A stretch of DNA of 15,162 nucleotides from Nanosynbacter sp. (GCA_015257665.1 JABZJS010000015.1:1-15162); one strand, 5' to 3'; positions 1 through 6,762 are shown, numbered from the stretch's first letter. The notes: generated by a model not told the origin, from the letters alone. Program-made: numbers and translations.

Positions 1-632
1 CCATCTACACCTCTACCGACGCTGGCGCAACCTGGACAGAACGAAAAAGCTCTGGATCCCGAAAATGGTCTTCAGTTGCTAGCTCATCTGACGGCAATAA
101 ATTGGTAGCAACGGCAACAGGCGGTAATATCTATACCTCATCTGATGCTGGTGCAACCTGGACAGAGCACGCGGCCGATGGAGTGCACAACTGGACGTCA
201 GCCACCATTTCTGACGATGGGAGTAAGATCTCGGCGACTGCTGGCGGCGGTGGATATATCTTTAGCTCAAGTGATGCTGGTGCAACATGGGTCGCGCAGG
301 CATCTGCAGGTGTGCCAAACTGGTCAGCGATCACAGGTTCAACTGATGGTACAAAACTAGCTGCGGTATCTTACGGTGGGAATATCTACACAACCACTCG
401 TGCATATGAGCAAGGGAAGCATGTTAACCCGAGCAACCCGAACCCGCGCAACCCTGGCAGTTCTAGCAGCTCCAGTAACTCGAGTGCCAGTAGCAGTAAT
501 AACAAAGCACAGGCAGCAAACAATGGTGGCCAACTGGCAGATACGGGCGCGAGTATCGTTGCCGTCACATTGGTCGCAGTATTGGCTGTTGGTACTGGAG
601 CCGGAGCTTGGCTGATTCGCAAGAAAATGTAG
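1..632 (+). CDS. Asp-box (BNR) repeat surface protein with LAxTG-type sorting signal, 5' partial
   Basis: The frame is open from the first in-frame codon at base 3 and ends at TAG 630-632, so the N-terminus and signal peptide lie outside the window. It shows blades of 42-43 residues, with equivalent Ile codons at 3, 129, 258 and 384. The first three carry an Asp-box of the form S-x-D-A-G-A-T-W. Such boxes occur in sialidase, sortilin and Ycf48-like beta-propellers. The fourth copy keeps GGNIYT but loses the Asp-box. A Ser/Asn/Pro-rich linker follows at about 405-530. The end is a cell-wall sorting signal: LADTG (534-548), a hydrophobic stretch, then a short basic tail RKKM. LAxTG resembles class E sortase substrates. 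I infer a sortase-anchored, outward-facing adhesion or binding protein. No catalytic residues are visible, and the ligand is unknown. Confidence 0.8.
   Translation, partial: IYTSTDAGATWTERKSSGSRKWSSVASSSDGNKLVATATGGNIYTSSDAGATWTEHAADGVHNWTSATISDDGSKISATAGGGGYIFSSSDAGATWVAQASAGVPNWSAITGSTDGTKLAAVSYGGNIYTTTRAYEQGKHVNPSNPNPRNPGSSSSSSNSSASSSNNKAQAANNGGQLADTGASIVAVTLVAVLAVGTGAGAWLIRKKM
3..395 (+). repeat. tandem 126-129 bp in-frame repeats encoding Asp-box blades
   Basis: Four units are offset by 126, 129 and 126 bp, all multiples of three. Units one and two are closest in DNA, for example GATGCTGGTGCAACCTGGAC against a copy with few third-position changes. Later units diverge. The low silent divergence between the first copies suggests recent duplication or homogenisation, so blade number may vary between strains. 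Confidence 0.7.
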
Positions 633-653
633 CAAAGACTGAAATAAATTTAA

Positions 654-680
654 TTAGCACTCTTGACACGAGAGTGCTAA
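654..680 (+). promoter_or_regulatory. CIRCE operator 1 (HrcA site) of dnaK, perfect
   Basis: The sequence is TTAGCACTC (654-662), nine bases, then GAGTGCTAA (672-680). This is the exact 9-9-9 CIRCE consensus bound by the heat-shock repressor HrcA. The spacer contains the -35 hexamer TTGACA of the dnaK promoter, so bound HrcA would directly block RNA polymerase. Confidence 0.96.
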
Positions 681-691
681 TTATTTATACT
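663..691 (+). promoter_or_regulatory. sigma-A-type promoter of dnaK
   Basis: The -35 TTGACA (663-668) and -10 TATACT (686-691) are separated by 17 bp, a near-consensus housekeeping promoter. The -35 lies inside the loop of CIRCE 1. The predicted transcription start is near 698, placing the second CIRCE at the 5' end of the mRNA. Confidence 0.85.
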
Positions 692-698
692 GAAATAG

Positions 699-725
699 TT
701 GGCACTCGGTACAAAAGAGTGCTAG
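699..725 (+). promoter_or_regulatory. CIRCE operator 2, imperfect
   Basis: TTGGCACTC (699-707), nine bases, GAGTGCTAG (717-725). Each arm differs from consensus at one base, A to G in the left arm and the final A to G in the right. It follows CIRCE 1 with 18 bp between them and lies at or just after the predicted transcription start. It could act as a second HrcA site or as a 5' mRNA hairpin. Confidence 0.85.
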
Positions 726-777
726 AATGGATACAAGCATAACACCAGATATGATTATAAGAGAAAGGGGAATCATT

Positions 778-2700
778 ATGGGTAAAACTATCGGCATTGA
801 TCTTGGCACGACCAACAGCGCCTTCGCGTACTTGCTCGCGGGCAAGCCAGAGGTTATCGCCAATGCTGAAGGCAATCGCACGACGCCGTCAGTGGTAGCA
901 ATCAACAAAAAAGGTGAGCGCCTTGTAGGGCAGGTAGCGCAGCGCCAGCGTGTGACCAACCCGAAGAACACAATCTATGGCGTCAAGCGCTTGATTGGCC
1001 GCAAATTCACCGACAAAGAAGTCCAGAAAGATCTCGACATCATGCCATACGAGATCGTCAAGAAAGGCAATGCGGTTGCCGTTAAGCTAGGTGATAAAGA
1101 ATATACACCAGAAGAAGTGAGCGCCATGATTCTGAGCAAGATCAAGGCCGATGCCGAGGCCTTCTTGGGTGAGAAGGTAACAAAGGCGGTCATTACCGTA
1201 CCAGCCTACTTCGACGATTCGCAGCGCCAAGCTACCAAGGATGCTGGTAAAATTGCTGGCCTAGAAGTCGAGCGTATCATCAATGAGCCAACAGCGGCTG
1301 CTCTCGCCTATGGTCTCGATAAAGGCAAAGAAGAGAATATCGTTGTCTTTGACCTTGGTGGTGGCACCTTCGACGTGTCGGTGCTGGAGATCGCTGATGA
1401 CTTCTTCCAAGTGAAGTCGACCAATGGTGATACCCACCTTGGTGGTGAGGACTTCGACAACGCCATCGTCAATTACTTCCTCGATGACTTTAAGGCCAAA
1501 GAAGGTATTGATCTGCGCAAAGATAACGCCGCCATGCAGCGCCTCAAGGACGAAGCCGAGAAGGCAAAGAAAGAGCTCTCGACTGTTACTGAGTATGATG
1601 TCAATATTCCATTCATCACAGCTGATGCTGATGGGCCAAAGCACTTTGAGATGAGCTTGACGCGAGCTAAGCTCGAGGACTTGGTGAAGGATCTACTCGA
1701 CCGCCTCGATGGGCCAGTCGAGAAGGCACTTAAAGACGCCAAGCTGAGCAAGTCTGACATCAACAACATCGTCATGGTTGGCGGTATGACCCGCATGCCA
1801 GCAGTGGTCGAGCGGGTGAAGAAACTGTTTGGCAAAGACCCGATGCAAGGCGTTAACCCAGACGAAGTGGTGGCCGTAGGTGCGGCCATTCAGGGTGGTG
1901 TGCTGGCTGGTGATGTTAAGAGTGTGCTGTTGCTAGATGTGACGCCGCTGTCCCTCGGCATTGAGACCATGGGCGGTGTGTCGACCAAACTAATTGACCG
2001 CAACACCACTGTGCCAACCAGTAAGAGCGAAGTGTTTTCAACTGCAGCAGATAACCAGCCACAGGTGGAGATCCACGTCTTGCAGGGCGAGCGCGAGTTT
2101 GCCAATGACAACAAGAGCCTGGGCCGCTTCGTGCTTGACGGTATTGCACCAGCACCGCGTGGTGTGCCGCAGATTGAAGTGACCTTTAACATTGACGCCA
2201 ATGGTATTCTCAGTGTTACTGCTAAGGACAAAGGCACAGGCAAAGAGCAGTCGATTACCATTCAAAACTCTGGCAACATGAGCAAGGAAGATATTGAGAA
2301 GGCACAGAAGGAAGCTGAGCTCCACGCCGACGAAGACAAGAAAAAGCGTGAAGCAATCGAAGCCAAGAACCACCTCGAGAATGCCATCTACCGGGCAAAG
2401 AAAATGCCCGATGAGTTTAAGGACAAGATCTCGAGTGAAGACAAGAAGACGCTGGAAGATGCCATTGCCGAAGCTGAGAAGCACAAGAACACAGAGGACA
2501 AAGACGAGCTCGAGGCTGCCACCAAGGCGCTGGACGACGTGACGATGTCTATTGGCGCTAAGCTCTATCAGCGGCAAGCTGAGGACAAAAAAGCCGAAGA
2601 AGAAGCTGACGCCAAGGCGAAAGCTACCGACAAGAAGCCTGGCAAAGACGAACCCGTCGAAGGCGAAGTTGTCGACGACAAAAGCAGCGATAAGAAGTAA
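778..2700 (+). CDS. dnaK: Hsp70 chaperone DnaK
   Basis: This is the ATP-dependent cytosolic chaperone that folds and protects proteins together with DnaJ and GrpE. The protein is 640 residues, close to E. coli DnaK (638). The nucleotide-binding domain (about 1-385) shows IGIDLGTTNS near the N-terminus, NEPTAAALAYG, DLGGGTFDVS and VGGMTRMPAV. It keeps the extra segment after VKRLIGR that E. coli DnaK has and Bacillus DnaK lacks. The linker is LLLDVTPLSLG, followed by the substrate-binding sandwich and helical lid. The tail is Lys/Glu/Asp-rich and ends EGEVVDDKSSDKK. The start at 778 is chosen because AAAGGGG (764-770) lies 7 nt upstream and translation from it begins MGKTIGIDLG. An in-frame ATG at 727 would add 17 non-conserved residues and overlaps the leader. 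HrcA control is expected from the two CIRCE sites. Confidence 0.98.
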   Translation: MGKTIGIDLGTTNSAFAYLLAGKPEVIANAEGNRTTPSVVAINKKGERLVGQVAQRQRVTNPKNTIYGVKRLIGRKFTDKEVQKDLDIMPYEIVKKGNAVAVKLGDKEYTPEEVSAMILSKIKADAEAFLGEKVTKAVITVPAYFDDSQRQATKDAGKIAGLEVERIINEPTAAALAYGLDKGKEENIVVFDLGGGTFDVSVLEIADDFFQVKSTNGDTHLGGEDFDNAIVNYFLDDFKAKEGIDLRKDNAAMQRLKDEAEKAKKELSTVTEYDVNIPFITADADGPKHFEMSLTRAKLEDLVKDLLDRLDGPVEKALKDAKLSKSDINNIVMVGGMTRMPAVVERVKKLFGKDPMQGVNPDEVVAVGAAIQGGVLAGDVKSVLLLDVTPLSLGIETMGGVSTKLIDRNTTVPTSKSEVFSTAADNQPQVEIHVLQGEREFANDNKSLGRFVLDGIAPAPRGVPQIEVTFNIDANGILSVTAKDKGTGKEQSITIQNSGNMSKEDIEKAQKEAELHADEDKKKREAIEAKNHLENAIYRAKKMPDEFKDKISSEDKKTLEDAIAEAEKHKNTEDKDELEAATKALDDVTMSIGAKLYQRQAEDKKAEEEADAKAKATDKKPGKDEPVEGEVVDDKSSDKK

Positions 2701-2726
2701 CATCGCGTTATAACTACAGCTGCATT

Positions 2727-2759
2727 GCGAATGGCCACCTGGAAAGGGTGGCTATTTGC
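2727..2759 (+). other. strong hairpin just after dnaK
   Basis: Bases 2727-2739 pair with 2747-2759 as a 13-bp stem, including G-U pairs, around a 7-nt loop. No T-run follows, so it is not a classical intrinsic terminator. It may protect the dnaK 3' end or be part of termination. It overlaps the start of the small ORF at 2731, which it would partly occlude. Confidence 0.5.
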
Positions 2760-2841
2760 TTCGTATGATAATCGACCAGGCGACGACGAACTCCTCAAAC
2801 GCCTCAAGCAAATCTACAAAGAAAACAAAAAGCTCACCTAG
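2731..2841 (+). CDS. candidate 36-residue small protein downstream of dnaK
   Basis: ATG 2731 to TAG 2839-2841 lies in the same frame as dnaK, 30 nt after its stop. The translation begins MATWKGWLFASYDNRP and ends DDELLKRLKQIYKENKKLT. The second half is a highly charged, helix-like stretch that looks protein-like. Against it: no Shine-Dalgarno site, the start sits inside a 13-bp hairpin, and the 3' end overlaps the terminator of the opposing gene. It could be a real small protein, a decayed gene end, or chance. I do not recognise the family. Confidence 0.3.
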   Translation: MATWKGWLFASYDNRPGDDELLKRLKQIYKENKKLT

Positions 2842-2850
2842 TAAGAGCTT
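2816..2850 (-). terminator. intrinsic terminator of the FKBP gene
   Basis: Read on the minus strand, AAGCTC, nine bases and GAGCTT form a stem followed by TTTTGTTTTCTTTG. It lies 22 bp after the FKBP stop. On the plus strand the following CTTGTTG is only weakly T-rich, so it would be a poor terminator for dnaK. Confidence 0.75.
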
Positions 2851-2872
2851 CTTGTTGCGCGCTGACCTTTTG

Positions 2873-3247
2873 TTATTTAATATCCATCAACTCAATGTCG
2901 AACACGAGATCGCTATTAGGTGGGATGTTGGCGGCGGCGCGGACGGAGCCGTAGGCCATGTCGCTTGGGATGATGAGTCGGCGCATGCCACCGACCTTCA
3001 TGCCAGGCACGCCCTCTGTCCAACCGCGGATGACTTGGTCGAGGCCGAAGGTGACGGGCTGGCCAAAGTCGTGGCTGCTCTGGAAGATGATGCCATTTTT
3101 ACACAGTGCACCAGTATAGTGTGCGGTGATGGTTGCGCCAGCTGGTACCTCGGCACCAGTGCCAGGGATAATGTCGATGGTTTGCAGTGCGTCGACCTTA
3201 GCGATAGGTGTAAAGTCGGTGAGTTTGGTTCCTTCGTATTGTGTCAT
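2873..3247 (-). CDS. FKBP-type peptidyl-prolyl cis-trans isomerase
   Basis: The product is 124 residues: an N-terminal extension of about 20 residues followed by one FKBP domain. Family signatures are HYTG (43-46), QVIRGWTEGVPGMKVGG (71-87), RRLIIPSDMAYG (89-100), IPPNSDLVFDIEL near the end, and the active-site Trp in VIRGW (W76). The usual F-D-S-S is F-Q-S-S here (Q56), so the conserved pocket Asp is missing and activity may be lowered or altered. No signal peptide is seen, so it is probably cytosolic. Its ATG overlaps the stop of the upstream nitrilase-like gene as ATGA. An extended -10 ends exactly 6 nt before the start, so it may also make its own leaderless mRNA. Confidence 0.92.
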   Translation of the reverse strand: MTQYEGTKLTDFTPIAKVDALQTIDIIPGTGAEVPAGATITAHYTGALCKNGIIFQSSHDFGQPVTFGLDQVIRGWTEGVPGMKVGGMRRLIIPSDMAYGSVRAAANIPPNSDLVFDIELMDIK

Positions 3248-4023
3248 GGCTCTATTATACCATTATGCGTATTCCGCCGCGCCACGCAGTTGAGCGGTGG
3301 GATGGCTGTGCTGGGTGGGGTGCGATCAACAACCATGATCTGCTGCAGCTGTGGATAGTGCGTGAAGAGATGACCAAGCGTGTGCGTCATGGCGCTGGTG
3401 TAGCGTTCTTCATCTGGTGCTGCGGCATAGCGAGCTTCCTCCTCGAGCGGTGTCGCCCAGCAGCAGCTGGCGTGGATGGCACGGGTGTCTTGGGGAAGCT
3501 CAGGATATTGTACGCCGTAACCCACTAAATCGGCACACACAGCAGATAACGTGCGAGTACACCGTTGCTGCAATGTGTTGCTTGCGGTGAATGTCCCTCG
3601 CTCGGCTGAGCTAAAAATCGTGCGTTTGCGCTCAAGCACGCGCCGTATACCATTGGTAATAATCATCAGTGAATTGTAGATACCGTGTGGTTGGTATTCT
3701 GGTGCACCCACCACAAGCTCCGCTGTGGGCATAGAGGTAGAGAGTTCCTGTAGCTCGGCGAGGCGATCATTTACCACTGCATGTTGGTCTGGGATTTCAG
3801 CCAGCTCCATGTCTGCCGTCGTCATGAGTTCGGGGCTGATGAAGCGGTGAGTGGGGTTATCAACAGTTGCTTGGCGTATTAGATTCGTGTACTCGTGCCA
3901 GGTATTGGCAGATACACCAGCGGTTGGCGTACCTGATAGTTGCTCAGGGTAAAACACACCTGTTTGGCGGTGCCACTGGATATCGTAATGACAGGATTGT
4001 CTGCGCGGTAGCGTATCATGCAT
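3244..4023 (-). CDS. nitrilase (carbon-nitrogen hydrolase) superfamily protein
   Basis: The product is 259 residues. It carries what looks like the nitrilase E-K-C triad in order: E65 in ISPEL, K133 in ERKRTIF, and C163 in AVCADL. The Cys is followed by YPEL and ASCCWATP, which match the family pattern after the nucleophile (fPEl...s.wa.P). LVVGAPEY and NSLMIITNG match the central beta strands. There are no membrane segments, so it is not a full apolipoprotein N-acyltransferase. The family hydrolyses amides or nitriles or transfers acyl groups; the substrate cannot be read from the sequence. It is coupled to the FKBP gene by a 4-nt overlap and lies 57 bp downstream of the speE-like gene, with its own -10 box. 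I am fairly confident of the superfamily only. Confidence 0.65.
   Translation of the reverse strand: MHDTLPRRQSCHYDIQWHRQTGVFYPEQLSGTPTAGVSANTWHEYTNLIRQATVDNPTHRFISPELMTTADMELAEIPDQHAVVNDRLAELQELSTSMPTAELVVGAPEYQPHGIYNSLMIITNGIRRVLERKRTIFSSAERGTFTASNTLQQRCTRTLSAVCADLVGYGVQYPELPQDTRAIHASCCWATPLEEEARYAAAPDEERYTSAMTHTLGHLFTHYPQLQQIMVVDRTPPSTAIPPLNCVARRNTHNGIIEP
3254..3262 (-). promoter_or_regulatory. extended -10 promoter element before the FKBP gene
   Basis: The minus strand reads TGGTATAAT, then AGAGCC, then the ATG at 3247. No -35 match is seen. With a normal -10 to start distance, transcription would begin at or within a base of the ATG. It lies within the last codons of the nitrilase-like gene. 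Confidence 0.55.
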
Positions 4024-4029
4024 ACGTAT

Positions 4030-4058
4030 ATTATAAGATGTAAAGCAGCTGAGTGCAA
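4030..4058 (-). promoter_or_regulatory. promoter of the nitrilase-like gene
   Basis: On the minus strand, TTGCAC (4058-4053), 17 bp, then TATAAT (4035-4030). Six bases separate the -10 from the ATG at 4023, and no Shine-Dalgarno site can fit. A leaderless transcript is predicted. Confidence 0.6.
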
Positions 4059-4080
4059 ATACGCTCGTACCGCACCAACC

Positions 4081-5628
4081 CTAATACCGCCACTGCGCCA
4101 TATCACGGTTATAGACATCGATGATCCGCGGTGTCAGTAGGGTAGAGATGCCCGCTGGGGGTAGGCTAGCGGGGCGCTGGCGCAGGGCGTAGTCGAGCAG
4201 TTTGGTATCGGTGTAGCTGAGCCCAGGCGGCAGCGGCTGGCTCAGCAGGCTAGCTTTATCTTTTGTCGACAGCACAAAGCCCCACTCGCCAAAGGAAGGC
4301 ACATTAATACTAAAAGGCGTGATATGTCGCTGGGGCTGGGCAGATGTGATAGTACTGGCTACCGTTGCGAAGGCGTTTGGCGAAAAGTACGACGATGTTG
4401 CTTGGGTGATCATCACACCAGTGGGGCTGAGAATACGCTCAGCCTGGCGGTAGAATTGCTGCGAGTAGAGCTTGGCTAAGCGGTCGTTAGACGGGTCGAC
4501 GAGGTCGATCAGAATGGCATCATACGCCTGGTGCGTATTGAAGGCAAATAAAAAAGCGTCCTCGTTTACGACGCGCACTTTGGGGCTAGCAAGCGAGCGC
4601 TTGTTTTGCTCAGTTAGTAGGGGATTCGTGCGCGCCAGCTGTGTCATGGCCGGATCGATATCCACCAGGGTGATGTACTCTACGCTCGGGTACTTAAGGA
4701 TCTCGCGCGCGAGCAGTCCGTCGCCACCGCCCATAATCAACACGTTTTTGGGTCGCTCTACTGCCGTCATAGCCGCACCAGCCAGCGTTTCGTGGTAGCG
4801 GGCTTCATCCAGGCTAGAGAACTGGAGATTGTTATTCAGATACAGGCGTAAGTCCTGCTTGTACTTTGTGAGGACAATCTTTTGGTAAGCCGACTGCTGG
4901 TAGAGAATGACTGGGTCTTTATAGGCCTTTGTATCAATGCGATGCTCCAGCCAGCTGGCACCAAAGAATAGCCCAAGCAGCAGAATGGTTGCTACCACAC
5001 TAGCAGTTAGAAGCTTGCGCGAAGTCTTGAGCTGTAATAGAATCAGCACTGCCACGGCGATGTTAAGCGTGGCGATCAAGTAGGTGCTGCGCATTAGGCC
5101 GAGGCTAGGTAGCAAGAAGAGCGGGAAGATCAGCGAAGCCACCAGCGCGCCAAAGTAATCGATCGCCAGCACCTTGCTGAGGAGTTCAACCGAAGACGGT
5201 CGGCCGTACCGTGTAAACATCTTGACGAGTAGCGGGATCTCCAGGCCGATCAGCACACCAATCACCAGGCTAATCAGCGCAAACACCGGCCAATGCAGCT
5301 TGCTCAAGCTAAAGGCGCTGTAGAGCAGCAGCACCGAATTACCACCCACCAGCCCGAGCAGGATTTCATTAACGGCGAAGCTTGTGGCTGGGTGCCAGTG
5401 AATATGTCGCACGAGCAACGACCCCACTCCCATGCCAAAGAGGGTTATACCAGTTGCCAGGCTAAAACTCAGGATTGAATCACCCACTAGGTATGAGGCA
5501 GCCGTACCCAAGATGAGCTCGTAGATGAGTCCGCCAATTGCCACGAGGAGCGCTGCCGCAAACAGCGCGATATTTTCCTTGTTGGTGATACGCTTGGTGC
5601 CTGGTGGCGTGACGCGAGTATGTGCCAT
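4081..5628 (-). CDS. seven-TM membrane protein with C-terminal spermidine-synthase-like domain
   Basis: The product is 515 residues. The first ~226 hold about seven hydrophobic segments (near 19-39, 50-73, 84-106, 113-137, 155-176, 180-200, 207-226). The rest is a SAM-type aminopropyltransferase fold: YQKI (248-251), YHE (278-280), GGGDG (300-304), LVDIDP (321-326) and LIDLVDP (373-379), then a late GEWGF. These correspond to decarboxylated-SAM and polyamine binding positions of SpeE, including the catalytic-type Asp of the D-x-x-D-P motif (D375). Soluble SpeE is about 280-300 residues, so this is the membrane-fused form. It lies 30 nt after the DUF4178-like gene and in one operon with speD. 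I infer aminopropyl transfer at the membrane; the acceptor could be putrescine, another amine or an envelope component. Confidence 0.88.
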   Translation of the reverse strand: MAHTRVTPPGTKRITNKENIALFAAALLVAIGGLIYELILGTAASYLVGDSILSFSLATGITLFGMGVGSLLVRHIHWHPATSFAVNEILLGLVGGNSVLLLYSAFSLSKLHWPVFALISLVIGVLIGLEIPLLVKMFTRYGRPSSVELLSKVLAIDYFGALVASLIFPLFLLPSLGLMRSTYLIATLNIAVAVLILLQLKTSRKLLTASVVATILLLGLFFGASWLEHRIDTKAYKDPVILYQQSAYQKIVLTKYKQDLRLYLNNNLQFSSLDEARYHETLAGAAMTAVERPKNVLIMGGGDGLLAREILKYPSVEYITLVDIDPAMTQLARTNPLLTEQNKRSLASPKVRVVNEDAFLFAFNTHQAYDAILIDLVDPSNDRLAKLYSQQFYRQAERILSPTGVMITQATSSYFSPNAFATVASTITSAQPQRHITPFSINVPSFGEWGFVLSTKDKASLLSQPLPPGLSYTDTKLLDYALRQRPASLPPAGISTLLTPRIIDVYNRDMAQWRY

Positions 5629-5658
5629 AGTGTCTTCTGTATGCCTTCCACGTCCAGG

Positions 5659-6363
5659 TTATTTGCCTACGCCGCCACTGCCACCACCATAGACGCTACG
5701 CCCGTGGTAGGTGCCGGTGCTGTGCGAATTATCATGGCTAAAGAACTCATCATAGATGGCAAACAATAGTGAACTAACAAAGGCAATAATTCCTACCCAG
5801 CGCCAAAATAGCGGCCAGTTGCGCGGACGAATGAGCCGGCCAAATAGTTCCTTTTGCTGCGCATCGGACAGGGGTGTTTTGCGGTAGACATCGTACTCGC
5901 GCCGGTTGTATTTTTCGACCGTGTAGGTGGTGGTGGCGCCGGTTTCGGCGTCGGTGTAGTGCAGGCTGGCATAGGCCATTGGCTCACCCTCGAAGACCTG
6001 GTAGGCATTCTTGCCGTGGATAGCCATAATGGTGCCTTCGCCGGCCTCGGCAACGGTAATGGTCTGTGCGGTGCCGTCCTCGAGCGTGAGGGTAAACTCA
6101 TTACCAGCCGCCAGGTGCTCTGGCTCAAGCCGCTGGGCAAACCGCACCGGCTCATAGAGCGACACAACCTTGCTATCGTGGTCGTACTCCACCCAGCTAT
6201 CATAATTTTCGAGGCCCGTCAGCTCCCATTCTTCCCAGTAGGAGGTTTGCTTGGTCTCGGGGTTTTCTTCTTTAAACAACAAGCAACCCACTGCGCGGAA
6301 GTTGGTTCGCTTGCCACGCAGGACATCGTTGATTTTGAGGCGAGCTTTGGTGCGTTTGGTCAT
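5659..6363 (-). CDS. DUF4178-like membrane-anchored protein
   Basis: The product is 234 residues with no known enzyme motif. The N-terminal part (about 8-160) is beta-rich and has the DUF4178-like pattern: LKINDVLRG, then YWEEWELTG (42-50) and SWVEYD (56-61). One transmembrane helix spans about 184-204 (start WPLFWRWVGIIAFV). The tail is Ser/Gly/His-rich and ends in GGGSGG. No signal peptide is present, so the N-terminal domain is probably cytosolic. Its ATG overlaps the speD stop as ATGA and the 7TM-speE gene follows after 30 nt, so it is almost certainly co-expressed with both. From general knowledge, DUF4178 proteins recur beside SpeD and spermidine-synthase-like genes. A role as an adaptor or sensor of that system is inference. 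Confidence 0.75.
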   Translation of the reverse strand: MTKRTKARLKINDVLRGKRTNFRAVGCLLFKEENPETKQTSYWEEWELTGLENYDSWVEYDHDSKVVSLYEPVRFAQRLEPEHLAAGNEFTLTLEDGTAQTITVAEAGEGTIMAIHGKNAYQVFEGEPMAYASLHYTDAETGATTTYTVEKYNRREYDVYRKTPLSDAQQKELFGRLIRPRNWPLFWRWVGIIAFVSSLLFAIYDEFFSHDNSHSTGTYHGRSVYGGGSGGVGK

Positions 6364-6707
6364 AATACAGCGCTTTCGATCGTTATAGTATTGGTATAAA
6401 ATGCGTCTGCAATGGTTTGGCGAAGAGTCTCGATTGTATCCTCGCTTAAGGGCCGACAGGTGGCAATACTAAGGTATGCTCCGCGGTTCTCGGGCCAGGT
6501 GTGGATGGTGGCGTGCGACTCCGCGAGCAGCAACGACACACTCACGCCCTGCGGTGAGAACTGATGCGAGACAGACTCCAATGCGTGTAGGCCAGCTACC
6601 TTGGCAAGCATGCGCACCGTTTTCTCGGTATATGCGAGATCATCTAGCCGCGTGGCATCCGCCTCGCGAATCGTAAAAATCAGTGCTTGCACCTGCTCCA
6701 TTTGCAT
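6360..6707 (-). CDS. speD: S-adenosylmethionine decarboxylase proenzyme
   Basis: It makes decarboxylated SAM, the aminopropyl donor for polyamines. It is a pyruvoyl enzyme that cleaves itself. From the chosen start the protein has 115 residues and shows AESHATIHTWPE. The expected cut is between E63 and S64, S64 becoming the pyruvoyl group, with H69 and C84 (IATCR) as the other catalytic residues. Their spacing equals that of bacterial class 1b enzymes (S63, H68, C83 in Thermotoga). An ATG at 6761 gives 18 extra residues, but an extended -10 TGATATAAT (6726-6718) lies inside that stretch and the family aligns from 6707 or 6701. The stop overlaps the DUF4178-like gene. No ornithine or arginine decarboxylase gene is in the window. 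Confidence 0.9.
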   Translation of the reverse strand: MQMEQVQALIFTIREADATRLDDLAYTEKTVRMLAKVAGLHALESVSHQFSPQGVSVSLLLAESHATIHTWPENRGAYLSIATCRPLSEDTIETLRQTIADAFYTNTITIESAVL

Positions 6708-6717
6708 CGTATACGCT

Positions 6718-6726
6718 ATTATATCA
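6718..6726 (-). promoter_or_regulatory. extended -10 promoter of the speD operon
   Basis: The minus strand reads TGATATAAT, 10 nt, then ATG 6707. The predicted leader is about 4 nt, or about 10 nt to the next ATG at 6701. No convincing -35 is seen. Its position argues against the longer speD start at 6761. Confidence 0.6.
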
Positions 6727-6762
6727 CTCTTGATGCGAGAGAGCGAACTGGCTATGCTCATA

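Noticed and set aside
1..395. Tandem repeats as a CRISPR-like array
   Set aside because: The repeats are in-frame coding units of 126-129 bp with Asp-box codons. No short identical repeats with unique spacers occur anywhere in the window.
727..777. Upstream in-frame ATG of dnaK adding 17 residues
   Set aside because: It overlaps the operator-leader region and lacks a ribosome site. The ATG at 778 has AAAGGGG at 7 nt and gives the universal DnaK N-terminus.
2756..3358. 200-codon plus-strand ORF opposite the FKBP gene
   Set aside because: It runs antisense to the well-supported FKBP and nitrilase-like genes, and its translation has no recognisable motif.
5854..6399. 181-codon plus-strand ORF opposite the DUF4178-like gene
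   Set aside because: It is a shadow of the minus-strand gene, which sits in an operon with ATGA coupling and has coherent domains.
6708..6761. Longer SpeD start at 6761
   Set aside because: The family alignment and catalytic residue spacing fit a start at 6707 or 6701, and a strong extended -10 lies inside the extension.
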